Below are positions 1 to 12,825 of a DNA stretch of 64,000 nt, piece by piece (within the stretch, counting starts at the first letter, position 1; each line of letters starts with the position of its first letter). Under the pieces are notes generated by a model, which saw only the letters and a list, made by a program, of their open reading frames with translations, searched no databases and was not told where the DNA came from. Position numbers and translations under genes: made by a program. Source of the stretch: Dendrolimus kikuchii (lineage: Eukaryota > Arthropoda > Insecta > Lepidoptera > Lasiocampidae); contig CM034397.1 of the NCBI GenBank assembly GCA_019925095.2, positions 6,591,763-6,655,762 of the forward strand, read 5' to 3'.

Positions 1-327
1 TTTAATCTACCAAATCAAACTGTTGTATAATAACCTATTATACAAATACAATTTGATTGACGTAATTACCTATTTGCAATTCACACTAATTTGTGGTGAT
101 GAACTCACGTTAAGGTTCATTTGTATATGATTACATCATTTTTAAATAATACACGCACAAGATTTTGTTTTTGGAACTGTGCCACATACCTACCTGTTTG
201 TCGTCTAGTGTAGGACAAAAACCTACAAACATACTTTCTTACTACGTTATATTTCATTTATTTTAGATATTACAAGATACACAACATACAATACACATGC
301 TAACGATTGAAGAAATCGTGAAGATTT

Positions 328-471
328 ATGGCTCGTTCCTATATCATACTAACCGTTCATTTGCCTTACAACCAGTTAAAAATTTACATATATACAACCA
401 TACAAGTAATGTTAAAATTCAACCGATGATAAGGCAAGTGAATTAATAGAAACATATAGTAGCCGGCCATT
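328..471. mobile_element. Palindromic MITE (family M1)
   Basis: Left arm ATGGCTCGTTCCTATATCAT ... TTCATTTGCCTTACAACC; right arm ACCGATGATAAGGCAAGTGA ... AGCCGGCCAT is its imperfect reverse complement. About 144 bp, non-coding. Confidence 0.7.
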
Positions 472-1039
472 ACTGCCCATTAATTAATCCATGCCGCCTC
501 TTCCTGGGGTTCTAAAGCGGTCACTTGTAGAGAATCACTTAGTGAAATTGACACGTGTCTAGAAATACTGGCAGGTGAAAAACATATCATAAAGTTTTAC
601 TTTATTCGGATACTTGTTATATTCGTAATACATATCTGCGAAAGCGGCCGCTTTAGACCCCCAAGTCTAGGTAAAACTAGAAGCTCGTTAAATGCAGACT
701 AGACGGATGTCTTTAGGGACGATATGCTTGACTATAGCTCACAGTAATGCGAATCGGAACTGACATATCACCTGAAGTCAACACGTCTAATTGATGAGTA
801 AATACAAAAGTCAAACTTTAAGCGCAAACAACTAATTATAGCATACATGTAAAAAACAAATTATAGACTTATCTTGTTTTAGTGAGACATGATAAAATTA
901 CTAGTTAATTGTTATTAAGTGCTCGGTGACATTATTTGTTTAACAATTCTTTTCAAAAAATATATTACTATTTCAGTCTTCAATTACAATTCAAATCCCT
1001 ATTAATATTATAAATTAAATAAAATATATATATTCGATG

Positions 1040-1580
1040 CCGAGAATTAATATAGATTACTTTTTATCCCGATTCCGGGATAAAAATATGTTTGTCTCTC
1101 TGTTTGTTATGCTTTTACGGAAAACTACTGGACCGATGTGGCGGAAATTCGGTATATATGTGATACCGAGGGTGGACAAGGGATACTTGTTATCCCGGAT
1201 AATGGGATAGATTCATGTAAAGGTTATCCCAGAAATTAGGATAGGTTTTTAGTGGCTTGCCATTTTCGTTATTTTAGTCATTTTGGTCAATTTGGTCTTT
1301 TGGATCATTTTGGTCATTGTTGTCATTTATATAGTTTACAGATAGATTGAAGGGAATAGATATATAAAACTGGAACGGGTTGAAATAGACGATGAAAGTT
1401 TGTACAGAAAACCAAATATTTCTCAAGTTTATATATATAAAAATTTACCTTCTATAAAAAAATGCGATAGTAACTCGATCTGTCTGTCTGTTATAATTTC
1501 GTTTAAATATAGTATTAATGGTACCGAAAATGGACGTAAATACCTTTCATCCCGGGAGATGGGATAGTTTACGATATAAA
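1040..1580 (+). repeat. Repeat cluster with CCCGGGATA-type motifs
   Basis: TTATCCCGATTCCGGGATAA ... ACTGGACCGATGTGGCGGAA ... GGTCATTTTGGTC-type T/G repeats ... TCCCGGGAGATGGGATAGTT. Related, reversed, to 36735-37440. Non-coding. Confidence 0.5.
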
Positions 1581-2087
1581 ATTAAGTGAATTTTCCGGGG
1601 GCAAATAGCTCTGACATAAAATAAATTACATGATACATAAAACTGTACCTGAAAAATAGGCATTTTTAAAAAGGTTTTTAAATACAAGCTTTTGAGATCC
1701 TGGATATCATGTAGCAGCAGAGTGCTAGCCAAGGAAACGAGCCCAAACACGACAGGTCTATCTTGTTTAGTACCGGAGTTCCTATGACCACCTTCCGACT
1801 CCATCATCAGATCAGCTCCATGGTACCATATTATTGCATTGTCACGCGATATACATATGCGTGCAACATTCCAGCTCAATCGGAAACCGGGAAGTTGGTC
1901 AAATTTAACTTGCAAGATTCCACCCGAACTTACCTATATACATCCATTGCAAGTTAAATAAAAGCTTGTAATAATGTAACTAAATAAATATAGACACACC
2001 TCTCTTCGTATGTCGCAGACATTTTTTTGAGAAACTACTGAATATAGCTGAAATATAAGTAATAATAAATAAAAAATAACAGCCCAT

Positions 2088-2250
2088 AAACGTCCCACTT
2101 ATGGGCTCGGGTCTCCCACTATTGGAGAACGGACAGTATACCCGCTACACTTTTGCAAAGCGGCTTGTTAGGTTTGACACATCGGTTATCTTGATGTTCA
2201 AGTTGCATTACGATGTGTTTGTTCCTTCACCTTTCTTAGCACGTGGTTTA
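2088..2250 (-). repeat. SINE S2 3' part, reverse
   Basis: AGCCCATAAACGTCCCACTT ... ACGGACAGTATACCCGCTAC ... TTTCTTAGCACGTGG, reverse complement of 12660-12815. Confidence 0.7.
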
Positions 2251-2265
2251 AAAACATTATATAAA

Positions 2266-2470
2266 TAACTAGCGGTCCCGGCAGACGTTGTTCTGCCCTG
2301 AAGAAATAAAATTTAGAATCCGATTGCAGCGCCACCTACCGGATGCAATTGAATCTAAACCATCCTCGAATCCACTTGAACACACACACAAAAATTAATT
2401 CAAATCGGTCCAGCCGTTTAGGAGGAGTTCACTGTCAACACACGTACAGAAGAATTATATATATAAAAAT
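2266..2470 (-). repeat. Helitron-like non-autonomous fragment ('CTAG' end)
   Basis: ACTAGCGGTCCCGGCAGACG ... CAAATCGGTCCAGCCGTTTA ... ATTATATATATAAA. The CTAGC/CCGG end next to 'gtccagccgttt' is common in Lepidoptera. Class is inferred. Confidence 0.5.
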
Positions 2471-2702
2471 AAGTAATTTTTCTGCCGCTAGCACAAGGTG
2501 TTAGTTTTCAACTATAAAATTATGAAAGCTTTCACTTCAAATTATTTAAAATGGTATGAATAGGGTGAGAATGGTTTAACACGGTTATAACGTCCATCGT
2601 CACTAAACGCCCTAAAATAAAATACCTAAATAAAAAAGTCTTGAACTATCAATTTAAAAAATTTGAAAAAAGTCGTTATGGTAGAACCTCACACGAAATA
2701 AA

Positions 2703-2997
2703 AGTATAGACGAGAATACGCAACCAAAAGCGTCAATGAGGTTAAGCATTTTTTTAATACATGTGTGCGTAAACTTGTGTAATATATACGTGGTTTGTGT
2801 CTGTGTGGTTAATAGTAATGTATCCACTGGAATTACTAGAATCGGTTCTATCTTTCTCGTTTCTCCGTACTATTTCGATTATCTAATAGCGAGTTCTCGT
2901 AAAACACTGCGGCGCGATCAGCATCCTTTAGCCGGCTTCGGTTTGAGATTTCGAGACTTCGTCTTTCTATTAATGGTCAAAGGGTAGAACTTAAAAA
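2703..2997 (+). repeat. Interspersed repeat K
   Basis: AGTATAGACGAGAATACGCA ... GTGTCTGTGTGGTTAATAGT ... CCTTTAGCCGGCTTCGGTTT ... TTAATGGTCAAAGGG. Matches the two flanks of 12960-13570. Open frame 2736-2987 is not gene-like. Confidence 0.6.
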
Positions 2998-3146
2998 AAT
3001 CTTTGAACCAAAACTGGTTTGAAAACATTGTTGATTTGTTTTTGAGGAAGGCGTTTTTAGATTTAATAGTTTTTACGGTTTCCCAACCAAATACGGAAAA
3101 CAGTAGCCTGGGTGACTTTTACAGAATCCTTCATAGTTTTTTTTTA

Positions 3147-3182
3147 GTTAGTAAACAGCCAAGTCCGTGGCTGTTTACTAAC
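3147..3182. other. Perfect 15-bp inverted repeat (hairpin)
   Basis: GTTAGTAAACAGCCA, loop AGTCCG, TGGCTGTTTACTAAC. No T-run terminator context and no gene adjoining. Confidence 0.85.
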
Positions 3183-3990
3183 TTAAAAATAAACTACGCT
3201 TCACATCTTTGTTTGAAATATGGATTTGCACAGGTTGTATAGTATCCACAAGATACGGAGTGTCTCTTTGGCGTTTATAACATTATCTTTAGACTTGTCG
3301 GTGACATGCACTGTGAATTATCAAGGCCATGCGATAAGATATTGCCCAAGATACTTGAGACTTGCATGAATGAATGTAATTGTTTTGTCATACAATTTGA
3401 ATTTACCACCAAGTTATGCATTAAAACAAATTCTTTACCATCTAGACGTAGATAACCTTTGTGTCAGTTTGAATAATGTTGTTTATCGAATTGACCTTGG
3501 CAATAATACATGAAATGCAAAAGAGGAACTAGAAATGTAAAGTACATTCGAAGTGTTTCGAGAGATTAAGACAACATTTAAAATAGAATGTAACATAGTA
3601 TTTACGAAAATGTTAAGGTAGACAAAAAAAGACGGATGCATTGTGTGAAGGATAATATGATGATATGTGATAGAGGTCACATATTATGTCGTATTGGGGG
3701 AGTGCAGAAGGAAAAGACATATTATGCCGACCCTAAATAATTGGGAGAAGGTGGAAGAAAAGAGAGAATAGTATTTACGAAAATATTAATATACTTTAGT
3801 ACAAATATAAATAAACAAAAACTCCAACACCCATAAAAAGAATGGAAATAATAAAAATATATTTAAAAAAACTTACTATGAGTATCGTCAGAGGGAGGCA
3901 AAAATATTAAATGTTATGAAATTAAAATGTCTTTTTAAATTATAATATAAATAGAATATTTAACGTGGCTTAACCGATGCACACTGCAGG

Positions 3991-4240
3991 GGGCTTACTC
4001 TCAAACGTGTTTTGTCGTTCATTTCCATTTTAGAACTGTTACTGGTTGGTTTTTTTTAATATATAAGACATAAGTGCATTTTCCATTGTACCTTCCATTA
4101 AGTTTGGAATTTGTTTTATATAGACAATGTTATTGTAATTTTAAAGAAATATTTGTTATTTTTTTCTTCTATCTCATCTCTTTCTTTCATCGACTCTTTC
4201 AGGCTGATCGGACGAAAGCGACAAGCGTTTGAGAGTATTT
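3991..4240. mobile_element. Foldback MITE (family M2)
   Basis: Left end GGGCTTACTCTCAAACGTGT, right end ACGAAAGCGACAAGCGTTTG then AGAGTA, imperfect inverted repeats; AT-rich centre. Same ends as 19158-19360. Confidence 0.6.
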
Positions 4241-5040
4241 CATATCCGTTTCCTAGAAAAGCCAGCCCGTTTTTGGTATAAAATATTAGGTATATCACAT
4301 CGAACCCTGTTAAATAACTATACAAATAACAAATTTCAATATAATTAATTAATTCCCAAGGCTGCCAAAGAACAAATAAACATCTAAACCACTTTCACAT
4401 TTATATATTGAAATTGATACTGCCCGTCTGATTTCAGGGTTGCTTAGTTACAAATTTATAGCACAAAACTGATAGTGTATTAAATTTAAAGTAAAAAACC
4501 AACGAGATTTTATGTGTAGTATAAATAAATACTATGTATTTCACGATGGAAAAACCTTGGTAGGTAGTTCTAGTCTCGTCTTTTTGGCAAAATAAATACT
4601 CAAAATTATTAAATAATATTTAGTACGATAGATTTTAAGCTAGTATTCAGTCACCTTTTACTGTGAACAGCTAATTTGAACAACAAAGAGTTACCATTGA
4701 GTCAGCCACATTGGAATGCAATTTCGATAAACTTCTTTGTCAAATGTTGGTTAGTTACATTACGTATTTCGGCGCATATCAGATTTTGTTGGGGACTTTT
4801 GTAGACTACACATAAAAACATACACAAGGTTTGAGTTTTTAAAAACAGAACCCAGTCTTACGGTGCCGTAGCTATTTGGGCGAAAACGCATCCCTTATAC
4901 ATTCATGTCATACAGAGACTTTTATCGATAACTACTGGATCTACAATAGACATAGATTAATAGTAAGATACAATCAATACGCCATTACAAACGTATAAAT
5001 CGTATACATAATAAAAATGGTCTTTAAAAAAGTGTCTATT

Positions 5041-5051
5041 GGGGGGGGGGG
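5041..5051. repeat. G11 homopolymer
   Basis: Eleven Gs in AT-rich sequence; possible length artefact of assembly. Confidence 0.9.
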
Positions 5052-5559
5052 CAACTTGCTGCTACTATGCATGTGTTTACAAAAGTCATAATGATTTTTC
5101 TTAAAATCTTTTGTAGTTAAATTCTAAAAACGTAAAACCTAGATTATTTGTAAAAATACTAGCACACGTAAAACCTTTTTAAATCAAGCAAAACCTTTTC
5201 AAATTCTGTCATCTATTGGGAAAGCATAAAATTCCAGACAAGATTTATAATATGTAGGTAGAAGAATTTATAATAGTAGGTAAAAGAATAGAATATTTAT
5301 CATAAATACTCTCAAAGATGAGTTTAAACACCATAAGAGTGCCTACATTATAGTGATCACATCACGATGATAGTGTTGTCAATGAAAAAAACCAAGTTGA
5401 CCAATTATTTATCTAAATGGATTAGCAAAAAACCAGATATGGTTTTCCAATTTTTAATTTGGTTTTTGTGATTACAATTTACTGATGACATGTTTTTAAT
5501 GCTCGTAACAGGAAAGTCCGACGTTTATCTGTCAGTTGTGGACTAATATAAAAACCTGG

Positions 5560-5900
5560 TTTCCTGTTGACGTCGCAGCATGTACTTTGCAGTCTTTAGC
5601 CCCCCCAAAACAGATATTCGAAATCGTGCAAGATTCAGAAGTTCGTAATCGACCTGTTGGCCTGTTCGCTATCAAAAATTAGATAACTGTCGTTGACTTT
5701 CACTCATCGGCTGATTTCACTTTCCCAAGCTGTGTTCGGTACGCCGGTTGTCGGCCCACATTAATCGTCAAGCCGAACCTGCCGAAGTAACGAATCGATT
5801 CTTGCGCAACAATAGGGGGCGTCGCGTGTGCCCCCATCTTTCGATACTAAACCGGTCACGTTAATCGTCATCTTGTGCGGACTGTCTGGGAATTTGATAT
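5560..5900. other. CG-rich patch, function unknown
   Basis: Holds CGGTACGCCGGTTGTCGGCC, GCCGAACCTGCCGAAGTAAC and GGGGGCGTCGCGTGTGCCCC (a near palindrome at 5814-5833). No repeat relatives noticed and no convincing reading frame; minus-strand frames are under 40 codons. Confidence 0.3.
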
Positions 5901-6927
5901 GTTTAAACCCGTCGCGGTGTTGTGTACACTGTTTTAAGTAGCCACGATTGCATTTTATAACCTACATGACACAATATGTACGGAGAAAGAATTTCTGCGG
6001 TCGGGCATTTTATCGTTAGAGACGACAAAACAATCTACAGCCTAGCAGCTCTAGGCTCATCATCAGCACATAAACTTCCCACAGCTAAGCTCTAGACTCC
6101 CCTCTTTTTTGTAGAATGGACAGGTTAGGTACCCTCTATGTTTAGCTTAGACAGATGATCACAAATCAATAATCGCTACTATATGTATATCATCAGTAAA
6201 AACTATTCTATAGATATCCTAGTATCGAATTATTGAAGTCAGTACCAAATAGCCACTGGCGACAAATGTGTAAATTCGCCAATGCACATTGTAACCAATG
6301 TCTTTGCATAAACTAGTGTAATTGTAATAAACGCGTGAACTGTAACTTCGCATTCGAACATTTAAAATGTCTTTTTATCACGTGAACTGCGGGGTCACAA
6401 ATATCTCATTGTCAATATTGTTCAAACACTAATCAAGTTTAAGACTTTTAATCATCTTTATCAATTACCAAATGTAATATTTTATAGTTATTACAAGTTT
6501 CAACGTGTGAACAAGTACGTTTTGTTAAAGAAAAGGCCACGGTCCATTTAGGCCTTCATGATCATATTGTGGCGACTGCGAACAAGTGCTATACAATAGA
6601 TTAGTATTAATTGCTAGCATTTAGGCATTTGCTACGGACGTGGTCGTGACTAGACAATATTATTTATAAGAATATAACACTTTTAAGATGGAGCAAACAA
6701 CGCATAAATACTGAATGAATGGGATTCTTGAGACTTTTTAAGGCGCCGAAATCCGACGGCGGAATGATTTCAACAAGATTATTAAACTTAGAATCTCATA
6801 GAATAATATTTATTGCACATAATGTTACAAAATAAATTGGTACATACAGGGCCCGTTCCTCTTGTAGCTCACAACGTTCAAAATGACGACTATTAAAAGG
6901 AGTTGAAGTAAGACGTATTACAAATCT

Positions 6928-7294
6928 TTACCGCTTCGGGGGGCCTTTAGCTATCAAGGGAGCAAAGGATTCACCACCCCCGCTGACGAAGTGAATGTGT
7001 TCTGATTCCCGGGGCACATTCAGGCACTTTTTGCGCTGGATCGGACTGGGCGTAACTACGTTCTAAGTCTCAGCCTTTCCTACATAAAAAGTGCGGGGCA
7101 CATGGGAGGAGGGTGGTTTTAGTGGGTAGTGGCTGTTGCCCGTGCAACTTCTCTGAGTCTCCACACAAGCTGGCTTGATTATTGTTCGGATTGCCCCTTA
7201 TCAAAGGGGAAAGCCTTCATGATCAACTATGGTCTAATCCCTTGCAAAGGACCCAGTATTGTGCATAAATAGAATTTCCCCCGCCTTAAAAAAA
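6928..7294 (+). mobile_element. SINE-like retroposon (family S1) with 17-bp target-site duplication
   Basis: Flanked by identical AGACGTATTACAAATCT at 6911-6927 and 7295-7311. The insert contains GGTTTTAGTGGGTAG, ends in TTTCCCCCGCCTTAAAAAAA and is 367 bp. Perfect duplications plus an A-tail show recent target-primed insertion. No coding frame and no clear pol III boxes. Confidence 0.85.
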
Positions 7295-8046
7295 AGACGT
7301 ATTACAAATCTAAGTCTATGCTGATATATTCCTCTTATTTATCACCGTAATTAACATTCTTTTGTTTTCCACATTTCGCCAAACATACGTTACGCCTATA
7401 AGATTATTGGCTGTAGCTCAAATATTACAAAATAAAAAATTGTTTTGCGAGTTCAAACTAGATGTTATGAGATGTTTCCGAGTTAAATTGAGTTTGGTGT
7501 TAATTGCGCAAATTGTTGATGAAATCTGTATCAAACAGAAACAGAAATTTATTATACAATCATTATTCATAGTGTCATCAAAGTTTTGTAACACGGAAAC
7601 TGTCTGAACCTACATTTTATCTACATAACTGACGGAAAGAAATCCAAAACATGAATGTATTGAACACACTAAAAAAATTCAGGTCATTGGCGTGTTAAAA
7701 TTCGATGTTACGAATATCAATGAGATTGATATCTATATGCTCTCCTTCTTGCAGATCGAGTGCGAGGGTTCTTTCTTGCGTGTACGAAGATACCAGAGAG
7801 AACCTACCATTCAAAACAACTATTCAAGTATGTGTCTTGATAGGAAGGTCTTTTTCAATATAGTTGTCCCTGCTGCATCTTCTACCGACACAATCTTCAG
7901 GACGACAAATACGGTGGTCGAGCTATGTATTTCGGGCTACGACTTTGGTGTTTATCTGCCACTTCATAACCTGAGAGGACTTAATTTACACAGACACTTG
8001 GCCGAGTTTTTAATACATATTAATTCACCCCAACAACCTTGAGTTG

Positions 8047-8200
8047 TGTTCCGGCATTAGTGGCCAGGTTCCAGTCACCCTTTAGAGAGCGGCAGCACAT
8101 TGGAAGCACCTTTGGTGTTATTAATGTCCTCAGTCGATGGCAACCACTTTCCATCAGGTGGGCCGTTTGTCTGACTGACGAACTCATGCTATAAAAAAAT
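8047..8200 (+). repeat. LINE-tail A, partial copy
   Basis: From CCGGCATTAGTGGCCAGGTT to CTCATGCTATAAAAAAA. Same 3' segment as at 11954 and 41590, diverged. Ends in an A-rich tail. Confidence 0.7.
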
Positions 8201-8398
8201 ATATATTCCTTCGTCTCTGTGCCTTGAAGCTCCCTGACTATATTACTGGCCTAGTGTCGACCAGCACTTACTACTATATAACAGGTCCGATTGGATTACC
8301 CTCCTATATATGTACTTGTCTTAAGAGTTTGACTAGTATTTTGCGGTCACAGACCACATCCGTAACATCCCGCTGTTTAGCTCAGGCTGCCACTATCC

Positions 8399-8662
8399 CC
8401 TGCCAGGGCTGCGGAGAGGCTAGGTCATATACCCGTAGCCCTGGCATAAGGCGAAGGACGGAACACCCAGGGGTTTTAGTGGGTATGCCTAACCGGGGGT
8501 GGCAACAGCATGGCACCAGTTCTGACTGGGCATGCTGGTGCCACCCTCGATCTGGTGAATCCTACACACGGGTCGCGAATTATCCCCCCAAGGTTCTGCC
8601 CTTGTCGCGGCTTATGGTCCTCAAGCGGATTTCCCCTGGCTAAAAAAAAAAAAAAAAAAAAA
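8399..8662 (+). mobile_element. SINE-like retroposon (family S1) with 14-bp target-site duplication
   Basis: Identical GGCTGCCACTATCC at 8385-8398 and 8663-8676. The insert runs from CCTGCCAGGGCTGCGGAGAG through GGGGTTTTAGTGGGTATGCC to TTTCCCCTGGCTAAA with an A-run of about 20 (8642-8662). The long pure A-tail argues for a young copy. Confidence 0.88.
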
Positions 8663-10454
8663 GGCTGCCACTATCCATGCTTGGACGTTGTCCCGGACTA
8701 GCTCGCCTAACTACTAAAAGGCAATATATATCTACTAAAAACATCATAAAATATGTACCTAGTGCGTAAAGCAAGAAATGCCTCGTTGTACAAAATTTAA
8801 TACTGTAGAGAGTGATATGACACGAATTACATTCTCAAAGTGTACCGCGTAGGAACTACGTGGTTGCATAATTAGTGGTGAAGGAAAGGAAAATTTGATG
8901 ACAACGAACCTAATTTCATAATAATATTATAATTGTGCCTTGCGTGTGTGTTTATAATACATACAAAGAAATTTTTATGAGCTCATCCGATGTTTGCGGA
9001 AAAAGTTAATTGTGCAAGCCTTCTTTGTAGACAATAATTAATAAAGTATATTCATTCATCATAATATATTTTCTAATAACTTTCAAAAATTGACAACAGT
9101 AGGTCTACTCCATATGCTATAACACCGTTTTATGCTTCAAACGACACGCGACGTTTGACCTTGCTCTTCTTTGTTAACTGGCTTTACGCGATTTGTGCTT
9201 CTAGTCAGTGTCTAGCAGGCAAACCAATATGCACCAGTTGAAAATCAGACCTATATGGCACTCTCCTTCAGACTCCTCCAACGTAAGTAAGGCTTTCTTA
9301 CAAAACAGGTGAAACTTTCTACGCAAATATACCTAAAATCTTTTATTTCTCTCATTTTCCCTAATAATACTTACTTACATTTGAAATGATAACAAATCCA
9401 TCTTAATTTTAAAGGTAGGTATAATCGGATGTTTATGATATCACAAGGCCATATGACGATTTATTTAACCGAACCTATATTTACATATGTATTCAAATCC
9501 AATTTATCGTTCTGAAACATGAAATTAAGATAATGGACCAACACTTACTATAACATTTATATCCTTTAGGTAAACTTAGTCTTTTGTGTAATTTACTAGA
9601 TAGTTAGATCCTATAGAATTGTAATAGACATATTAAGCTCTTGCTTAATTAAGATGATCGCACGTCATTCTTTGTATTTATAAGTGTCTCTTATGACAAG
9701 CATAGTCCTTAGCCACGGTCTCTTGACCAACTAATTAAAGAAACCTAGTCTACTCATAGAAATTTACACATTTTTCTGCAGTGTTCGATGAAATGTCAAT
9801 AAATATATATAATATAGATAGCTCGCCAGCAGGACTATAATACTAAAACAAGCAACAGGAAATATTCAGGTAATTACATTACAATATATGACTGTATATC
9901 TAAATACCCACATGAAAGTTTTGTTAAACACCAAGCGATGATTAACTTTGTCGTCTATTCGTCGTATTACCAACATATTACCTACCACGCAGAAAATGGA
10001 GTGAAAATTGAACATCAATTCCTTAGGTACCAATTGCTACATCTCTAACTTGTTTTATCAATAATTTGGGATATTAGTTAGTCTACCTAAAACTAGGACT
10101 GCTATAGGTATGCTTAGAAGTTTGTGCGTGAGTCCGATAAAAATGCTAACGTATTAGTTATTTATATAATGTGGGTAAAAGTAAATAAACATCAATTAAT
10201 CAACAAGAAAATGCGGAAGTTGCTTCCAAAATCTAGACCTGTATACCCTTTTATTTGAGCAAAGTATTGAAAACATAATGCGTTAGATTTTAGGAGCGAA
10301 TACAAAGAATGATGTTTAGCTGTTTTATTTTCAAAAATATATACATAGATTATTATTTATGTATAATAAAAGTTATTTTGTTATATAATTAGAATAAAAA
10401 GAATTCAAAAATAAAATAAAAAAGTCCCAGCAGTAACGATATCGTAAGATATTT

Positions 10455-10645
10455 ATTTAGACGGCCTCTGTGGTTGAGCGGGTTAAGCCTTTGCCGGCCT
10501 ACCTCACTGCAACGCAGAGGTTCCGGTTCCGGGTTCGATTCCTGGTATAGTAAATTTCGGAAACGTATTTTCTCCGTTATTTACTATGATCTAGGTGTCT
10601 GGGATCGCCTCCAGAGTAGTCCGTTGTATATTATATACAACGTAC
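10455..10645 (+). repeat. tRNA-derived SINE
   Basis: Pol III A-box-like TGGTTGAGCGGGTTAAG and B-box GGTTCGATTCC about 55 bp apart, followed by a tail ATGATCTAGGTGTCTGGGAT. Related pieces occur at 34735-34800 (forward) and 40835-40920 (reverse). Not a functional tRNA: no acceptor-stem pairing. Confidence 0.75.
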
Positions 10646-11388
10646 ATAACATAACACAAGCGTAACTTGCTTAATTTGGGGATACGCAATATGTGTATTT
10701 GTCTGCCGATTATTATAACATTTTTATTTTTTTATTAACTCACATCCTACGTTTCACCATTTATATGACAAATATACAATAACGATTTCATAGTAGCAAA
10801 TAGACCATATGCAGGAGCTGGATGATAATTAAGAAAATTACTCACCAATAACTAACCTATTAAATCACCTTGTTTATTAAGACATTACCGCTGTCTTTAT
10901 AAATAGCAACATTATTATTCATTACAAACAGTGAGACTTAATTGTTACTTTTTGTATATAATAAATGTTTGTAAACAAATAATTTCTCAACAAATTCCTG
11001 AAGTTTTCTATTCCTGAAGTTATCTATTATATTCAACATAATTTGAAAATAAGTTCTTAAATACCTATAAGAATTGCCTAGCCATTACAGCGATTGTTGA
11101 AAATACATTTATCAATAGCAAATTAAAACCGTTCACTCACAAAAGCACCGATATCTCATTCAAATGGCGTTAGTTCAAATTATTGCAGATCATTATACTG
11201 TACTGTTAAGGCAGCTTTTCCGGCCTAACGTGTATAGGTATTGTCATTTGTAGCAAATATCAAGGTAGTGAAAAATATCTAAAGGAAACAATCAAATCGA
11301 GACTACTGACGACGACCAGCTATTGCGCCGTGAAAAAGTGTGGCGTAGCGTTCGCGTTGAAAACCTACCGTCCCTAAAACTAAGTGAC

Positions 11389-11638
11389 TTTTTTTTAACC
11401 AAAGCAAATTCGATTGAGGACTAAGCCTCGAAAGGTCAGGACCTTAGGGGGATAATTTGCGACCCGTGTATGGGATTCGTCAGATCGGAGGTGGCACTAG
11501 CATGCCCAGTCAGAACTGGTGCAATGCTATTGCCACTCCCCAGTTAGGGATACCCACTAAAACCCCTGGGTGTCCCGTCCTTCGCCTTATGCCAGGGCTA
11601 CGGGTATATGACCTAGCCTCTCCGCAGCCCTGGTAGGG
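11389..11638 (-). mobile_element. SINE-like retroposon (family S1), reverse, 12-bp target-site duplication
   Basis: Identical AAACTAAGTGAC at 11377-11388 and 11639-11650. Inside, a T-run leads into the reverse complement of the 8399 copy (GATACCCACTAAAACCCCTG, GCCAGGGCTACGGGTATATG). Confidence 0.88.
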
Positions 11639-11953
11639 AAACTAAGTGACACGAGCCAACTTGGAAATTTTAAGCAGGCTGATGATGATTATAATATTTC
11701 GTATTGAGAGTTCTCTACGCAGGTTGGAACCCCGCTAATTATTTAAGGAATTAAATATTTCGCCGCTATTGCCTCTGACAAGACTTGGTACAATGGCTAG
11801 GTCTACTAGCTTAGCTTCATGAGCGATACGATATACCTACGTGCCAATGATGGGAATAAAAGTAGAAAAGCCGAGCAACGAAGCAGGCACTCTAAACTTT
11901 GTTGATATTTAATGCTAGAACGACGATGATTTTAATGTTTTGTATTTATTTTG

Positions 11954-12188
11954 CCAGGTGGTAGGGCATTTGCCCGACTGGATGGCTACCACCCCTGGTC
12001 TAAAGTATGTCGCCATAACAACCTTGAGTTGTGTTCCGGCAGCATTAGTGACCAGGCTCCAGTCTCCCTTAATAGAGCAGCAGCGCATTTGTAGCACTTT
12101 TGGTGTTCCAAATGTCTATAGGCGACGGTAACTACTTTCCATCAAGTAGGCCGCCTGCCTGTCTGCTGAACTCATGCAATAAAAAAAT
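11954..12188 (+). repeat. LINE-tail A, near-complete 230-bp copy
   Basis: Begins CCAGGTGGTAGGGCATTTGC and ends CTCATGCAATAAAAAAAT. The A-rich end fixes the orientation of this retroposon family. Confidence 0.78.
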
Positions 12189-12539
12189 ATTATTATTAAT
12201 TTATTTTATAAAACCTCTGTTGTATTATGGCTAGTTCTACGGCAGCAAGTTAGAAAGTGTAGAGGAAAGCGGGCAGCGCGAGTATGCCCTGTTCAACATA
12301 TTTATTTATGTTGGGTTTACATGTTGTCGCTGTCTGTTTCCCTTGCCAATTTCCTCCTTGCTACCGTGAAAGTGAGTATAATGTAATCAAGAGGTACTTG
12401 TATTAAGTCAATATCAGTAATGGTAGACAAACTGGCAATGTTCTCTTTTTAAACTGCTTTTAAAAAACGATATTTCTGACTAAGCTTTATGCGTATAATT
12501 CCTTTACCTGCCTTTGTGATGAATTAAACAAAAATAACA

Positions 12540-12825
12540 GACGTGGTAGCGTAATGGCTACAGCACGCGTCCCAATTTCAAAGGGCGCAGGTTCGAATCC
12601 TGGCCGAAACGCATGCACCGGTTAAACAGTTATCTGACCTAATGTGCATATTGTTACTACCACGTGCTAAGAATAGTATAGGAAAACTTCGTGATGAAAC
12701 CTGGATATCGAAATAACGGATGTGTCAAACCTGCCAACCCCTTCCAAAAGCGTGGTGGGTATACTGTCCATTCCGCAATAGTGGGAGGCCCGAGCCCAGC
12801 AGTGGGACGTTTACGGATATTATAA
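12540..12825 (+). repeat. Second tRNA-derived SINE (family S2), near full length
   Basis: A-box-like TAGCGTAATGGCTACAGC, B-box GGTTCGAATCC, body ending GGCCCGAGCCCAGCAGTGGG. Partial reverse copies at 2088-2250 and 46728-46815 share the body. Confidence 0.75.

Larger units (their letters stand above)
472..6910. other. Non-coding region, left part
   Basis: Apart from the repeats, hairpin and CG patch listed separately, AT-rich DNA with no exon I can support. If FER extends through here it is intron. Confidence 0.5.

Noticed and set aside
7692..8042. 116-codon plus-strand frame as a gene
   Set aside because: No motif, atypical composition, and it runs into a LINE-tail A copy. It may be LINE debris but I could not show that.
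10474..10545. tRNA gene at the A-box/B-box
   Set aside because: No acceptor or anticodon stems pair; the tail and related fragments show a SINE.
12541..12612. tRNA gene
   Set aside because: B-box present but ends do not pair; it is the head of SINE S2, whose body recurs twice.
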